A stretch of 64,000 nucleotides of DNA from Clostridia bacterium (lineage in GTDB: Bacteria; Bacillota; Clostridia; Christensenellales; Aristaeellaceae). The translations under genes were made by a program, and so were the position numbers. Where the stretch lies: NCBI GenBank assembly GCA_017543905.1, contig JAFYFC010000037.1, positions 17,699 to 81,698 on the forward strand. Reading direction: 5' to 3'. Below, in pieces: positions 28,120-37,535 of the stretch. Position 1 is the first letter of the stretch; the number at the start of each line of letters is the position of its first letter. Below the pieces are notes generated by a model, which saw nothing but the letters and a program-made list of their open reading frames with translations, was not told the origin of the DNA and searched no databases.

Positions 28120-29808
28120 TTACAGACCTGCACTCTCCTCGAACGGGATATAGCTGCCTGTTTCGAATATCCTGCAGATCACGTCGTAATGCGGCACGCT
28201 TCTGCCGTACAATTCGCGCCAGCCGCCGTCGGTGCCCAGCGCGGTCCAGCTAAGCGTGCATTCGGGCAGCGAGAGCCTGAGCTGCCGCTTAACTGCGTCG
28301 GTAAGGTAGTCGTGATAGCTGCGCGACACGCACGCGGAGCACATCCACAGGCGTCTGAGGCTCTTCATGTCCGCCAGCGCCTCCGGATTTTCTATATCGT
28401 TGATAGTCAGGTTCGCGTCCATCAGGCGCGTGCACGCCCTAAGCGGGCTTATGTCCTTTATGCGGTTTGAAAACGCCTCGAGGTATTCGAGCTTGGTACA
28501 TGCGCTGATCGCGCTTATGTCGCTTATATTGTTGCCCGCGATTATCAGCACGCGCAACTCCGGCATCGAGCGCAGAAACTCCACCTGCGTCAGATCGTTG
28601 TGTCCCAGATCCAGCGCGAGCATATGCCGGCAGTATTTCAGCACCTCGAAATCCGCGTCCGAATGATGGGCGCTCACGGTGTTGTGGTTGGTGGTGAACA
28701 CCTCGTCGTCCGTGCGGATCACATGCGTATGGATGCCGCACTCTATCCGGAACGTCCAGCCGAATTCCACCTGCGGGTATCTTTCGGTGAGCGCCTCGGC
28801 CCAGTCCGCGCTCATGCGCGTATAATACATGTCGCACTTTTTGAGATTCGGAAATCCGTCCAGATACGCCGTAAGCTTGTCAAAATCCGTCCATCTGACG
28901 CGCCCGAGGTCTATGCGCTCGGCCGTGCTGTCGTAGTTCTTCGGCGGCACGTTCACAGGCTCCGGCGTGGGCGTGGGAGTGGGAGTGGGCGTGGGCGTAG
29001 GCGTAGGTCTGGGCGTGGGCGTGGGGCGCGGCGTAGGCGTGGGAGACGGCGTGGGCGTGGGCGTGGGAACGTATGTGTATGCGCCCATTATAAAGCCGTT
29101 GTCGTGGCGGAAACGCGCAAAGTCCTTGTATTTCATCCAGTACGCGCCGGAGGCCGCATAGCGGAAGCGCGTGCGCTTGCTTATGTCCTCGAACGTATAG
29201 GCGGTTTTCTCCGAGACGACCGTGGTGGTGTAGGGCGAGGAGTCGACTATGAGTATATACAGCGTGTCCTCGTATTCGGTATAGCCCACGCTGAGCAGAT
29301 AATGCCCGCCGGGATTGGCGATTATCACGCCTCCCTCGTCAAAAAACTCCTTAAGCGCGGGAATGTCCTTTGCGAGCTGCTGGGTCTGGGAGGCTTCGAC
29401 TATCGTAAGCGCGCTGCCCAGCTTCGTGCTTATCCAGTCGTTGTACGCGCTGGTAGAGGACACGTGCCGTCTGCCCTCGACGCCGCCGCAGTAGGTATGC
29501 CCCGAATCCTCCGGCGCAAGCCTGCCGTCCGAGGGATTGCGGCACACGTTCAGCAGCTCCCTGATCAGATCGTCGTCCGTGCGCTCTCCGGTCATGTACT
29601 CGTAGGTGTGCGCGTAGGCGAAAATATGACAGCCCGCGCCGTCCACGCGCCCCGGGTTGGCCCTGCCGCGCAGCGCCCACTCGTAGGTGTTGTAATCCGC
29701 CTGAGTGTAGATGTATATCTTTTCGTAAGGGTTCTCGTAAGCGAGCGCCGAAAGCGAAACGATCGCAAGCACTATAAGCGTAAATCCAATTAGAGCGTAT
29801 TTTTTCAT
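28120..29808 (-). CDS. Secreted C39-like cysteine peptidase with Pro-Thr linker and leucine-rich repeats
   Basis: A 562-residue exported protein; ATG 29808 (MKKYALIGFTLIVLAI) with GGGA seven bases upstream is preferred over earlier in-frame starts. After the signal peptide, residues 30-235 fit a papain-fold C39-like domain with Cys60 (GAGCHIFAY), His169 (PGGHYLLSVGY) and Asp189 (LIVDSSP) in the right order. Residues 243-284 are almost only Pro-Thr pairs, a stiff spacer. The rest holds leucine-rich repeats of the internalin kind (LALDLGHNDLTQVEFL, LRVLIIAGNNISDISAI, LEYLEAFSNRIKDISPL). No sorting signal is seen. It may cut or bind peptides at the surface; activity is inferred only from the fold. 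Confidence 0.78.
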   Translation of the reverse strand: MKKYALIGFTLIVLAIVSLSALAYENPYEKIYIYTQADYNTYEWALRGRANPGRVDGAGCHIFAYAHTYEYMTGERTDDDLIRELLNVCRNPSDGRLAPEDSGHTYCGGVEGRRHVSSTSAYNDWISTKLGSALTIVEASQTQQLAKDIPALKEFFDEGGVIIANPGGHYLLSVGYTEYEDTLYILIVDSSPYTTTVVSEKTAYTFEDISKRTRFRYAASGAYWMKYKDFARFRHDNGFIMGAYTYVPTPTPTPSPTPTPRPTPTPRPTPTPTPTPTPTPTPEPVNVPPKNYDSTAERIDLGRVRWTDFDKLTAYLDGFPNLKKCDMYYTRMSADWAEALTERYPQVEFGWTFRIECGIHTHVIRTDDEVFTTNHNTVSAHHSDADFEVLKYCRHMLALDLGHNDLTQVEFLRSMPELRVLIIAGNNISDISAISACTKLEYLEAFSNRIKDISPLRACTRLMDANLTINDIENPEALADMKSLRRLWMCSACVSRSYHDYLTDAVKRQLRLSLPECTLSWTALGTDGGWRELYGRSVPHYDVICRIFETGSYIPFEESAGL

Positions 29809-29842
29809 GTGCGTTCCCATCTCCGTCAGCGTTTTTATGAGT

Positions 29843-30517
29843 TTACGGCGCGGCCGATGCGTCGGGTTCATGCGTCTGCGTCTCCTCGCCGCTTTTTATA
29901 ACCTCGTATACGTAGCCCTTCGTGTCCACGCGTATGCTTTTTATGATCTGCTTATCCATGGGGCGGTAGGACTTGTCGAGCGTATAGGCGGCGATCGCGT
30001 CCAGCGCGGCAAGGCTCGCGCGGTCGTTTTCGTCTATACGTCCGAAGGCGGCGTATTTGCCGTTGTACTCGCTGTGATCCGAGAGCATTATGAAAAACTG
30101 GCTGCCCGCGGAATCGTAATCGTCCGTAAGACGGCACATGGATATCGTGCCGCGCGTATGAGCAAGCCCTTCGAGCGGAAAGCCGTTTTCGCTAAATTCG
30201 CCGTCTATCGTGTAGTCCGGCCCGCCCGTGCCGTCCCCGTTCGGGTCGCCGCCGCGGATAAAGTACGTGGGATACACGTAATCCACGGTCAGCCCGTCAT
30301 AGTAACCCGAATTCGCAAGGGATATAAAATTGCTCACCGTGTTCGGCGCGACGGATGGATACAGCGTTAAGCGTATCACGCCGCCGTCGTTCATCGTAAG
30401 CGTGGCGACCGGGCGCGGGATGTCCTCGTAGGGGCTTACGTACTCCACGCCGCAGCCCGACAGCGCTATAAGGGCAAGCAGCGCGCCGAGGGCGAGTATC
30501 GTCCTTTTAAGCTTCAT
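29843..30517 (-). CDS. Cyclophilin-type peptidyl-prolyl isomerase lipoprotein
   Basis: A 224-residue lipoprotein: signal peptide with lipobox LSGC (Cys22), then a cyclophilin domain with VAPNTVSNFISLANSGYYDG, a FIRGGDPNGDGTGG loop, SQFFIML and the AFGRI segment. It speeds cis-trans turning at proline during folding of exported proteins, outside the membrane. It sits six bases after hemZ on the minus strand and before the secreted peptidase gene, so probably belongs to the long secDF transcript. Lgt and LspA encoded further right would process it. Confidence 0.92.
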   Translation of the reverse strand: MKLKRTILALGALLALIALSGCGVEYVSPYEDIPRPVATLTMNDGGVIRLTLYPSVAPNTVSNFISLANSGYYDGLTVDYVYPTYFIRGGDPNGDGTGGPDYTIDGEFSENGFPLEGLAHTRGTISMCRLTDDYDSAGSQFFIMLSDHSEYNGKYAAFGRIDENDRASLAALDAIAAYTLDKSYRPMDKQIIKSIRVDTKGYVYEVIKSGEETQTHEPDASAAP

Positions 30518-30522
30518 TTATT

Positions 30523-31974
30523 TCAGTCCTTTAATATAAGTTCGCGTTTGCGCGCTATCATTTCGTCCGCACGGGAAATGTATTCCTCTATGTTTTTAAG
30601 GTTCGCCGCGCGCTCGATGCGCTTCTCGCGCGGGAACAGCCATTTGCTTATCGAGCCCGCTCCCACCGCCAGCACGCACGCGGTCTCCTCCATGTTGCCT
30701 ATGTTGTACAGGCACGCGTAGCCCGGCTTTGCGTAGCCGACGTTTTCAAGGTTGCCCGCCATATACTTCTGGCGGTACAGGTAGTAGGGTCTCCACCCGC
30801 CCGATTCGAGCGTTCCGCGCGCGGCGGATATCATGTCCGCGGCGTAAGCCGCGTCCGCCTGATTGTGGCTGTCCCCCGCGACGGTGAGCGCCTCGTGCAG
30901 CTTGCTCGAACGCTTGATCGCGAGCGAATGCACGGTTACGCTTTCGGGAGCAAGCTCTGTCACCCTGTCCAGCGTGCGCGTGAACATATCCATATCCTCG
31001 CCCGGCAGCGCGGCGATTATGTCCATGTTTATGTGGTCAAAGCCCGTTTCCCGCGCCAGACCATACGCCCTGAGCGTATCCCCGGACGTGTGCGCGCGCC
31101 CGATAAGCTTAAGCGTCGCGTCCGAAAACGTCTGCGGGTTCACGGAAATGCGCCCTACCCCGCGCGTCTTGAGCATGAGCAGCTTTTCGCGGTCTATCGT
31201 GTCCGGACGTCCCGCCTCGACCGTCCATTCCGCCGCGTTCGGAAAGCATTCCATCGCCGCGTCCAGTATCCGCCCAAGCTGCGTACACGAAAGCGCGGTG
31301 GGCGTGCCGCCGCCTACGTATGCCGCGCGCAGGGACAGCCCCTTTTCGCGCATTATCTCCGCGCTGCCGCGTATCTCGCGTATGAGCGCGTCCGTATAAG
31401 GCTCGGTAAGTCTGCCGTTTCCGATCTCTCCGGAGGAAAACGAGCAGTACGCGCAGCGCGTCACGCAAAACGGTATGCCTATGTACAGGTCGAACGTGTT
31501 TTCGGGCGGGTCAATGAGCCCGCGCTGCATTTCGATTATCTCGCGCAACAGGCTCGCCTTTTCCGCCGAAACGTAAAACTCCTCCCGCATGCGTGCTTCC
31601 GCCTCGCCTGCGCTCAGCCCCGCCTCCATCGCCTCGTACATAAGGCGCGTCGGGCGTATGCCCGTCAGAGAGCCCCACGGCGGGTTTATACCGCTCCTGT
31701 CCCGCATCAGCAGAAACAGCGCGGTCTTCGCGGCGCGCTTGACTGCGCGCTTTTCCTCGAGCTCTCCGCGTGCGGCGGGGGTTTTGCGCGCGTATACGCT
31801 TTTCCCGTCCGTGACGCGCTCGATCCAAACGCCGCCCGCCGCTTCGTGCGTATGCGTTATGTGCAGCGCGCCCTCGCTTTCGCTTATCGGCACGTCTCCC
31901 AAAAACAGGCGAACGACGTCGTTAAGCTCTTGTCTCAGATATTCGAACGCGCAGGTCAGTCTGACTGTAGTCAT
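30523..31974 (-). CDS. hemZ: HemZ-type radical SAM protein (coproporphyrinogen dehydrogenase family)
   Basis: A 483-residue protein with an N-terminal domain special to HemZ (including GSLTGIRPTRLMYEAM) and a radical SAM barrel with the cluster motif CVTRCAYCSF. AYVGGGTPTAL and ISVNPQTFSDATLKLIGR follow as in HemN-like enzymes. HemZ of Firmicutes is named for anaerobic coproporphyrinogen III oxidation, but many Clostridia with this gene make no haem, so the true reaction may differ. It stands in the common Clostridial order rel-dtd-MBL-hemZ. Confidence 0.9.
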   Translation of the reverse strand: MTTVRLTCAFEYLRQELNDVVRLFLGDVPISESEGALHITHTHEAAGGVWIERVTDGKSVYARKTPAARGELEEKRAVKRAAKTALFLLMRDRSGINPPWGSLTGIRPTRLMYEAMEAGLSAGEAEARMREEFYVSAEKASLLREIIEMQRGLIDPPENTFDLYIGIPFCVTRCAYCSFSSGEIGNGRLTEPYTDALIREIRGSAEIMREKGLSLRAAYVGGGTPTALSCTQLGRILDAAMECFPNAAEWTVEAGRPDTIDREKLLMLKTRGVGRISVNPQTFSDATLKLIGRAHTSGDTLRAYGLARETGFDHINMDIIAALPGEDMDMFTRTLDRVTELAPESVTVHSLAIKRSSKLHEALTVAGDSHNQADAAYAADMISAARGTLESGGWRPYYLYRQKYMAGNLENVGYAKPGYACLYNIGNMEETACVLAVGAGSISKWLFPREKRIERAANLKNIEEYISRADEMIARKRELILKD

Positions 31975-31978
31975 TTGT

Positions 31979-32584
31979 TCAGCGTTTTCCCCATCTTGCC
32001 TTTATGTCGCCCAGATACGCGCCCTGTCCGTGCCCGGGGCAGATATACGTCCCGTTCGGCAGGGCGAACAGATGCATTATCGAATCCGCCAGTTCCCGCA
32101 CGCTGCCGCCCGGGAAGTCCGTGCGCCCGAAGCCGTCCGCAAACAGCGTGTCCCCCGTGAACATGACCCCGTCCTCTCTGCACAGCAGACACACGCCGCC
32201 CTTTGTATGCCCGGGCGTGGGTATGATCTCAAATTCGTGCCCCGCAAGGCTTATTTTACCGGCTTCGAGAAAGCCGTCCGCTTCGAGCGGCTCAAAGCGC
32301 GAAAGCGCGTACTCAGGCACCAGCGCGATCCCGGCGTCCGCAAGCGCGGGCGCGTCCGCGCGGGAAATCAGTATTTTCGCGCCGCAGCGTTTTTTAACGT
32401 GCGCGCAGCCCAGTATATGGTCGAAATGGCCGTGCGTGAGCACTACTGTACCTATATCCGCGTGCTCGCTTTTTATAAACTCGTCCAGCCCCGCGGTATC
32501 GTCCCCGGGGTCTATCATGACGCTTTTATCTATCATATAGCAGTTCGCGCCGATCGGCCCCAGCGCCCTTACGCTTATCTCCAT
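31979..32584 (-). CDS. MBL-fold metallo-hydrolase (glyoxalase II-like)
   Basis: A 201-residue metallo-beta-lactamase-fold protein with the zinc motif LTHGHFDHILG, a later GHTKGGVCL, a bridging Asp in FTGDTLFADGFGR and the final His in CPGHGQ. Members in this position, between dtd and hemZ in Clostridia, are usually labelled YqgX/glyoxalase II-like thioester hydrolases. The substrate is not known. It lies one base after dtd. Confidence 0.9.
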   Translation of the reverse strand: MEISVRALGPIGANCYMIDKSVMIDPGDDTAGLDEFIKSEHADIGTVVLTHGHFDHILGCAHVKKRCGAKILISRADAPALADAGIALVPEYALSRFEPLEADGFLEAGKISLAGHEFEIIPTPGHTKGGVCLLCREDGVMFTGDTLFADGFGRTDFPGGSVRELADSIMHLFALPNGTYICPGHGQGAYLGDIKARWGKR

Positions 32585-32585
32585 G

Positions 32586-33035
32586 TCAGAACGCCTTTCC
32601 GCTGTCGAGCAGTATGGTCACGGGCCCGTCGTTCAGAAGCGTTACCTCCATGTGCGTGCGGAAGCGGCCGGTCTCAACCCTAAGGCCCGCGTTTTTAAGC
32701 CCGCAGGCGACCTTTTCAAACAGCGCCTCTGCGTATTCGGGACGCGCGGCGGTCGAAAACGAGGGACGGTTGCCGTGTCTTGCGTCTCCCGCGAGCGTGA
32801 ACTGGCTTATAAGCAGCACGCTGCCGCCCACGTCTTTGAGAGACAGGTTCATTTTGCCGCCCTCGTCTTCGAATATTCTCAGCCCCGCTATCTTTTTTAC
32901 GACGTAGTCCGCGTCCGCGTCAGTGTCTGCCTCCATCGCGCACAAAAGCACCGTGAAGCCCTTTTGTATGCTGCCGACCCGCTCGCCCTCCACGTCCACG
33001 TACGAATATGCCGTTCTCTGTACTACCGCGCGCAT
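32586..33035 (-). CDS. dtd: D-aminoacyl-tRNA deacylase
   Basis: A 149-residue enzyme that removes D-amino acids wrongly loaded on tRNA. It has the two family signatures: [17 protein letters not shown], and near the C-terminus [11 protein letters not shown], whose Gly-cisPro motif sets chirality. Length and N-terminus (MRAVVQRT) are normal. Placed 12 bases after the rel gene, a very common order in Firmicutes. Confidence 0.95.
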   Translation of the reverse strand: MRAVVQRTAYSYVDVEGERVGSIQKGFTVLLCAMEADTDADADYVVKKIAGLRIFEDEGGKMNLSLKDVGGSVLLISQFTLAGDARHGNRPSFSTAARPEYAEALFEKVACGLKNAGLRVETGRFRTHMEVTLLNDGPVTILLDSGKAF

Positions 33036-33047
33036 GTACGCCTCCGT

Positions 33048-35222
33048 TTACTGTCCGGTCCTGAATACTTCTATTATGTCGCTGCGCTTCTGAAGCTGGC
33101 GGATGACCTTGTCCAGCTGCGCTGTGTTTTTGATCGAAAGGGTCAGGTTTATCTGCGTGGTCCCGTTTTTCTGCGCGCGCGCGGACACCGCCACCAGCGG
33201 CACGTTGAGCCCCGCGAAGAGATTGCTGAGGTCAGCAAGCAGCCCCGCTCTGTCGTAGCCGCGCACCTGTATCTCCGCCTCGTAGTCGGTGGAGGCGTCC
33301 TGCGCCCAGCTTACGCGCACCACGCGCCCCGGTTCTATCGACTCGTCCAGCATGTTCACGCAGTCCGCGCGGTGTATGGACACGCCTCTGCCCCGGGTGA
33401 CGTAGCCGACTATCCTGTCGCCGGGCAGGGGGTTGCAGCAGCGCGCGAACTTGACCAGCATGCCCGCGTCGCCCTCCACCTCCACGCCCTGACTGGAATG
33501 CGTGGAGGGTCTGAGCACGCTGCGCTCGGGCAGCTCGGGCTTTGCTTCCTGCCTGACGGTCTTTTTGTATTCGTCCGCAAGGCGGTTTATCACCTGCACG
33601 GCCGAAAGCCCGCCGAAGCCCACTGTCACGTACAGATCGTCAAGGCTCGACAGCGAATTGCGCCTGAATATCACCTCGAGATACTCGGGCCTAAACAGCT
33701 GCGCGTAGGTATAGCCCAGACGCTTCATCTCGCGCTCTATCATGTCGCGCCCGCGCGCAAGGTTTTCGTCCTTGGAGGCGTTTTTAAGGAAGGAGCGTAT
33801 CTTGGCCTTCGCCTCGCCCGTCTTAACGATGCTCAGCCAGTCCAGCGACGGGCCCTTCGAGGACTGCGAGGTGATCACCTCGACCACGCTTCCGCTGCTC
33901 AGCTGCGTGGAAAGCGGCACCATTTTTTTGTCCACCCGCGCGCCCACGCATCTGTTGCCCACGGCGGTATGTATACGGTACGCGAAGTCTATGGGCGTCG
34001 CGCCGCGCGGCAGAGAAATAATATCGCCCGCAGGCGTGAACACGAACACGTCGTCTGCGAACAGGTCCGTGCGCAGGAAGGAGGAAAACTCCTCCGCGTC
34101 GCCCGTCTCGCCCGACCAGTCGATTATGCGCCTGAGCCAGGAGAGCTTGTCGTCCAATTCGTCCGCCGCGCGGCCCTCCTTATAGCGCCAGTGCGCGGCG
34201 ATGCCGTACTCGGCGTTTCGGTGCATTTCCTCCGTGCGTATCTGCACCTCGAATATCGAGCCGGATTTGTCTATCACGGTCGTGTGCAGCGACTGGTATA
34301 TGCCGTATTTGGGCGAATGTATATAGTCCTTTATGCGGTCCGGCACGGGCTGCCACAGAGAGTGCACCACGCCCAGCGCGCCGTAGCAGTCCTTAAGGCT
34401 TTTTACCACCACGCGCACGGCGACCAGGTCCATTATCTGGTCGAAGGATTTATTCTGTGCCTTCATTTTGCGGTATATGGAATAAATATGCTTTATCCTG
34501 CCGCTTATCTCGAAGCCCTCTATGCCCTGAGAGGCAAGCTCTGCCTTGAGGCTCAGCTTTATATGCTCTATGAGCGCCTGGCGCTCCTGCGCGCCCTGCT
34601 CGGTCTTTTCCTTTATCGAAGCGTAGGCGGGGGGATCCAAATATTTGAGCGAAAGATCCTCCAGCTCGCTTTTGATCGCGTAAACGCCCAGACGGTGCGC
34701 AAGCGGCGCGTATATCTCAAGCGTTTCGCGCGCTATGGGCGCCTGCCGCTCGGGCTTTTGGGTATCGAGCGTCCTCATATTGTGCAGACGGTCCGCCAGC
34801 TTTATGAGCACCACCCGTATCTCGCCCGACATCGCGATGAACATTTTGCGTATGGATTCGGCCTTCTGCTGCTCCTTGTTGAAAAAATCCACGTGGTTCA
34901 GTTTCGTCACGCCGTCCACCATCGCCGCGATCTCGCTGCCGAAATTCTTTTCTATGGTTTCGAGCGTCACGTCCTCCACATCCTCGACCACGTCGTGCAA
35001 AAGCCCCGCCGCGACGGTGGCCGGGTCCATCATGATATGCGCGAGTATGAGCGCGACCTGACAGGGATGGATAAAATACGGCTCCCCGCTCATGCGCGTC
35101 TGCCCCTCGTGGCATTTGCCGGCGAACTCATACGCTTTCTGTATTACGCCCATGTCGTCCGAGGGATGGTATTTTTTTGTACAGGCGATTATTTCCTCAC
35201 ACGTTACGATTTTGTCAGACAT
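33048..35222 (-). CDS. relA: Bifunctional (p)ppGpp synthetase/hydrolase (Rel/SpoT)
   Basis: A 724-residue stringent-response enzyme. The N-terminal hydrolase has the metal HD motif (GLLHDVVEDVEDV); the synthetase domain has DYIHSPKYGIYQSLHTTV; a TGS domain (DVFVFTPAGDIISLPRGATP) and a C-terminal ACT domain (about residues 650-724) follow. Both enzymatic halves look intact, so it should make and remove (p)ppGpp. The gene order recJ-rel-dtd is typical, but the apt gene usually found between recJ and rel is missing here. Confidence 0.96.
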   Translation of the reverse strand: MSDKIVTCEEIIACTKKYHPSDDMGVIQKAYEFAGKCHEGQTRMSGEPYFIHPCQVALILAHIMMDPATVAAGLLHDVVEDVEDVTLETIEKNFGSEIAAMVDGVTKLNHVDFFNKEQQKAESIRKMFIAMSGEIRVVLIKLADRLHNMRTLDTQKPERQAPIARETLEIYAPLAHRLGVYAIKSELEDLSLKYLDPPAYASIKEKTEQGAQERQALIEHIKLSLKAELASQGIEGFEISGRIKHIYSIYRKMKAQNKSFDQIMDLVAVRVVVKSLKDCYGALGVVHSLWQPVPDRIKDYIHSPKYGIYQSLHTTVIDKSGSIFEVQIRTEEMHRNAEYGIAAHWRYKEGRAADELDDKLSWLRRIIDWSGETGDAEEFSSFLRTDLFADDVFVFTPAGDIISLPRGATPIDFAYRIHTAVGNRCVGARVDKKMVPLSTQLSSGSVVEVITSQSSKGPSLDWLSIVKTGEAKAKIRSFLKNASKDENLARGRDMIEREMKRLGYTYAQLFRPEYLEVIFRRNSLSSLDDLYVTVGFGGLSAVQVINRLADEYKKTVRQEAKPELPERSVLRPSTHSSQGVEVEGDAGMLVKFARCCNPLPGDRIVGYVTRGRGVSIHRADCVNMLDESIEPGRVVRVSWAQDASTDYEAEIQVRGYDRAGLLADLSNLFAGLNVPLVAVSARAQKNGTTQINLTLSIKNTAQLDKVIRQLQKRSDIIEVFRTGQ

Positions 35223-35225
35223 AGA

Positions 35226-37526
35226 TCAATTCTCCGCGCACGCCCTGAGAGATATGTACAATGCGTCGTCCTCGAGGCTTTTCCTTTCCCATTTGCAAAA
35301 CAGCTTTAAGCCGTCTTTTGTGCGCTCGAGCCCCGCAAGCCCCATATGCGCGAGCACGCCGTATCCCAGCGCGGCAGAGGGTACGCTTATGCCCGCCTCC
35401 CGCGCGAGCATGCGCGCCGCTGCGCCGCAGGACGCGAACACTCCGCCCGAAAGCGCTTTGATTTTTCTGTATATTTCACCCAGCTCGTCCCGCCCGGGCA
35501 CGGTTTTGAAGCATTCCGCGAGCGGTATCTGCCTGATTTTTTCCCCTCCCGCGCACAGGCACGCGGGCACTCCCGCGTAGTATATATGCCTGTAGCCGGG
35601 CATGATACATCCCTCCGGCGCGACGCAGACGGCGTTAAACAGCCGCGCGTCCGTGGGATACGCGTCTATAAGTATGTCGCGCATGTCGCCCGCGTAAGGC
35701 AGGGCCGCGTTCGCGCTCTTCGCGTCCGCCGCGATTATTATGCTGCCCTTGTGCAGGCTTGAAAACGCCTGCGCAACGCGCGAAGCGTCCGCCTCGGGCG
35801 CGCAGGGACCAAAGCGCGCGCACGCGTCTATTATGAAGCCCGACGCCTCGCCGCCCTCGCCCGCTTCGGAGTGCGCGAGGGTCTTTACCTCCGCCTGTAT
35901 GCTGCGCCTGCCCTGATACTCGTTTACCGAGGGGGCGTACAGTATTTCCGCCGCGCTGCCCGGCGCGGGCGCGTCGGCGGCGTGTCTAAACCAGATGCCG
36001 GGCAGGAACGTGCCGTCCTCCGTTTTGAGGGCGAGCTTTAAATGCTCCTTTTCCCGTCCCACCGGATACGCCTCTGTCACCTCGCCGCGCGACAAAAACA
36101 CCGCACCGGGATTCTGACAGCCCGTGGGCGCGAGCCGCTCGGCGTCCTGCGTAAGCTCCGGCGTAAGCTCCCTACCCCCTATCGCCCAGTCGTATTCGAG
36201 GCAGGGTATCCAGAGCCTGAAATCGTATGTAGTTTTTATGTATTCGCCGAGGCGGCGCGAAAATTCGCTCAGGTTTTCGGGCGCCAATTTGAGTCCCGCG
36301 GCCATTTTGTGTCCGCCGAAGCGTTCAAGCAGGTCCGCGGTGTGCGTGAGCGCCTCGAATATATCCACTCCCTCTATCGAGCGGCAGGAGCCCACCAGAG
36401 AGCCGTCCTCGTCGTTCGTGAACACTACGGTGGGATAATGGTATTTTTCCGTCAGGCGGGAGGCGGCAAGCCCTATCACGCCCAGATTCCAGCCCTCGCC
36501 CTTCACGATTATGACCGAACGGTCGTAGAAATCGTAGGCGGCAAGCTGCGCCTCCGCCTCGTTTATCGCTTTGTTTTCAAGCTCCTTGCGCTTAAGGTTT
36601 TCCTCGTCCAGCTCCGCGGCAAGCTGCATGCATTCCTCGCGGTCGCGCGAAACCATGAGGCTGTAGGCGCGCATAGCGTCGCCGATTCTGCCGCTCGCGT
36701 TCATGCGCGGCGTCATCTGAAACGCCACGTTGCCCGCGTTTATGATGCGGCCGTCCAGTCCGCTTACCTCCATAAGCGCGCGTATGCCGGGGCGCTTGTA
36801 TTCGTAGTTGATGCGCTTAAGACCCAGATAGGCTATCGCGCGGTTTTCGTCCCGCAGGGGCACGATGTCCGCGATCGTCGCAAGCGCGGCGAGATCCACG
36901 TACTCCATCGCCTTCGACCGTCCCGCGAGCGCCGCCACCAGCTGAAACGCCACGCCCGCGCCGCACAGGTACCTGAACGGATACTCGCCCAGCAGCGGAT
37001 TGACCGTCGGGCAGGGCGGCAGCCTGTCGCCTATCTGATGGTGGTCGGTAACTATCACCTGCATGCCCTCGGAGAGCGCGCGCTCCACCAGCTCGAAGGC
37101 GGTTATGCCGCAGTCCACGGTTATAAGCAGGTCGTATTCGCGGGCGAGCCTGTCCACCGCGTCCGCGTTCAGCCCGTAGCCCTCCTTATGGCGCGAGGGC
37201 AGGTACGGCTCGCACTGCGCGCCCCTTTCACGCAGGTACAGCGTAAGTATCGCGCTCGCGCAGACGCCGTCCACGTCGTAATCCCCGTAAACGCAGATGC
37301 GCTTATGCGCTTTGAGCGCGGCGTTTATCACGTCCACCGCCCTGCGCATGTCGTGCAGCAGGAACGGATCGTGCAGCATCCCCATTCCCGGATGCAGAAA
37401 CGCGCGCGCCCCGTCGTCGCTCGTCACGCCGCGCGTAAGCAGCATACGGTGCAGTATCGGGTTCATCCCCCTGGGGCACTCCCACGCCGCGCCCGCCTCC
37501 GCGGGCCTTTGTCTCATTATCAGCAT
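35226..37526 (-). CDS. recJ: Single-stranded-DNA-specific exonuclease RecJ
   Basis: A 766-residue 5'-3' exonuclease. The DHH-family motifs are present: VYGDYDVDGVCASAILTLY (motif I), ITVDCGITAFE, VTDHHQIGDRLP (the DHH itself), the DHHA1 portion near MNASGRIGD and the later GGHKMAAGL. The C-terminal 200 residues extend beyond the E. coli length, as in many Firmicutes. It lies three bases before rel. Confidence 0.95.
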   Translation of the reverse strand: MLIMRQRPAEAGAAWECPRGMNPILHRMLLTRGVTSDDGARAFLHPGMGMLHDPFLLHDMRRAVDVINAALKAHKRICVYGDYDVDGVCASAILTLYLRERGAQCEPYLPSRHKEGYGLNADAVDRLAREYDLLITVDCGITAFELVERALSEGMQVIVTDHHQIGDRLPPCPTVNPLLGEYPFRYLCGAGVAFQLVAALAGRSKAMEYVDLAALATIADIVPLRDENRAIAYLGLKRINYEYKRPGIRALMEVSGLDGRIINAGNVAFQMTPRMNASGRIGDAMRAYSLMVSRDREECMQLAAELDEENLKRKELENKAINEAEAQLAAYDFYDRSVIIVKGEGWNLGVIGLAASRLTEKYHYPTVVFTNDEDGSLVGSCRSIEGVDIFEALTHTADLLERFGGHKMAAGLKLAPENLSEFSRRLGEYIKTTYDFRLWIPCLEYDWAIGGRELTPELTQDAERLAPTGCQNPGAVFLSRGEVTEAYPVGREKEHLKLALKTEDGTFLPGIWFRHAADAPAPGSAAEILYAPSVNEYQGRRSIQAEVKTLAHSEAGEGGEASGFIIDACARFGPCAPEADASRVAQAFSSLHKGSIIIAADAKSANAALPYAGDMRDILIDAYPTDARLFNAVCVAPEGCIMPGYRHIYYAGVPACLCAGGEKIRQIPLAECFKTVPGRDELGEIYRKIKALSGGVFASCGAAARMLAREAGISVPSAALGYGVLAHMGLAGLERTKDGLKLFCKWERKSLEDDALYISLRACAEN

Positions 37527-37535
37527 GCGCGCACC

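Noticed and set aside
28950..29085. Short tandem GTGGGC-like repeats that might be a minisatellite or CRISPR
   Set aside because: In frame on the minus strand they encode the Pro-Thr linker of the peptidase/LRR protein; there are no spacers.
32583..35309. A 908-codon open frame on the plus strand
   Set aside because: It lies antisense to dtd and rel, both certain genes, and its His/Arg/Val-rich protein is the usual shadow of GC-rich coding DNA.
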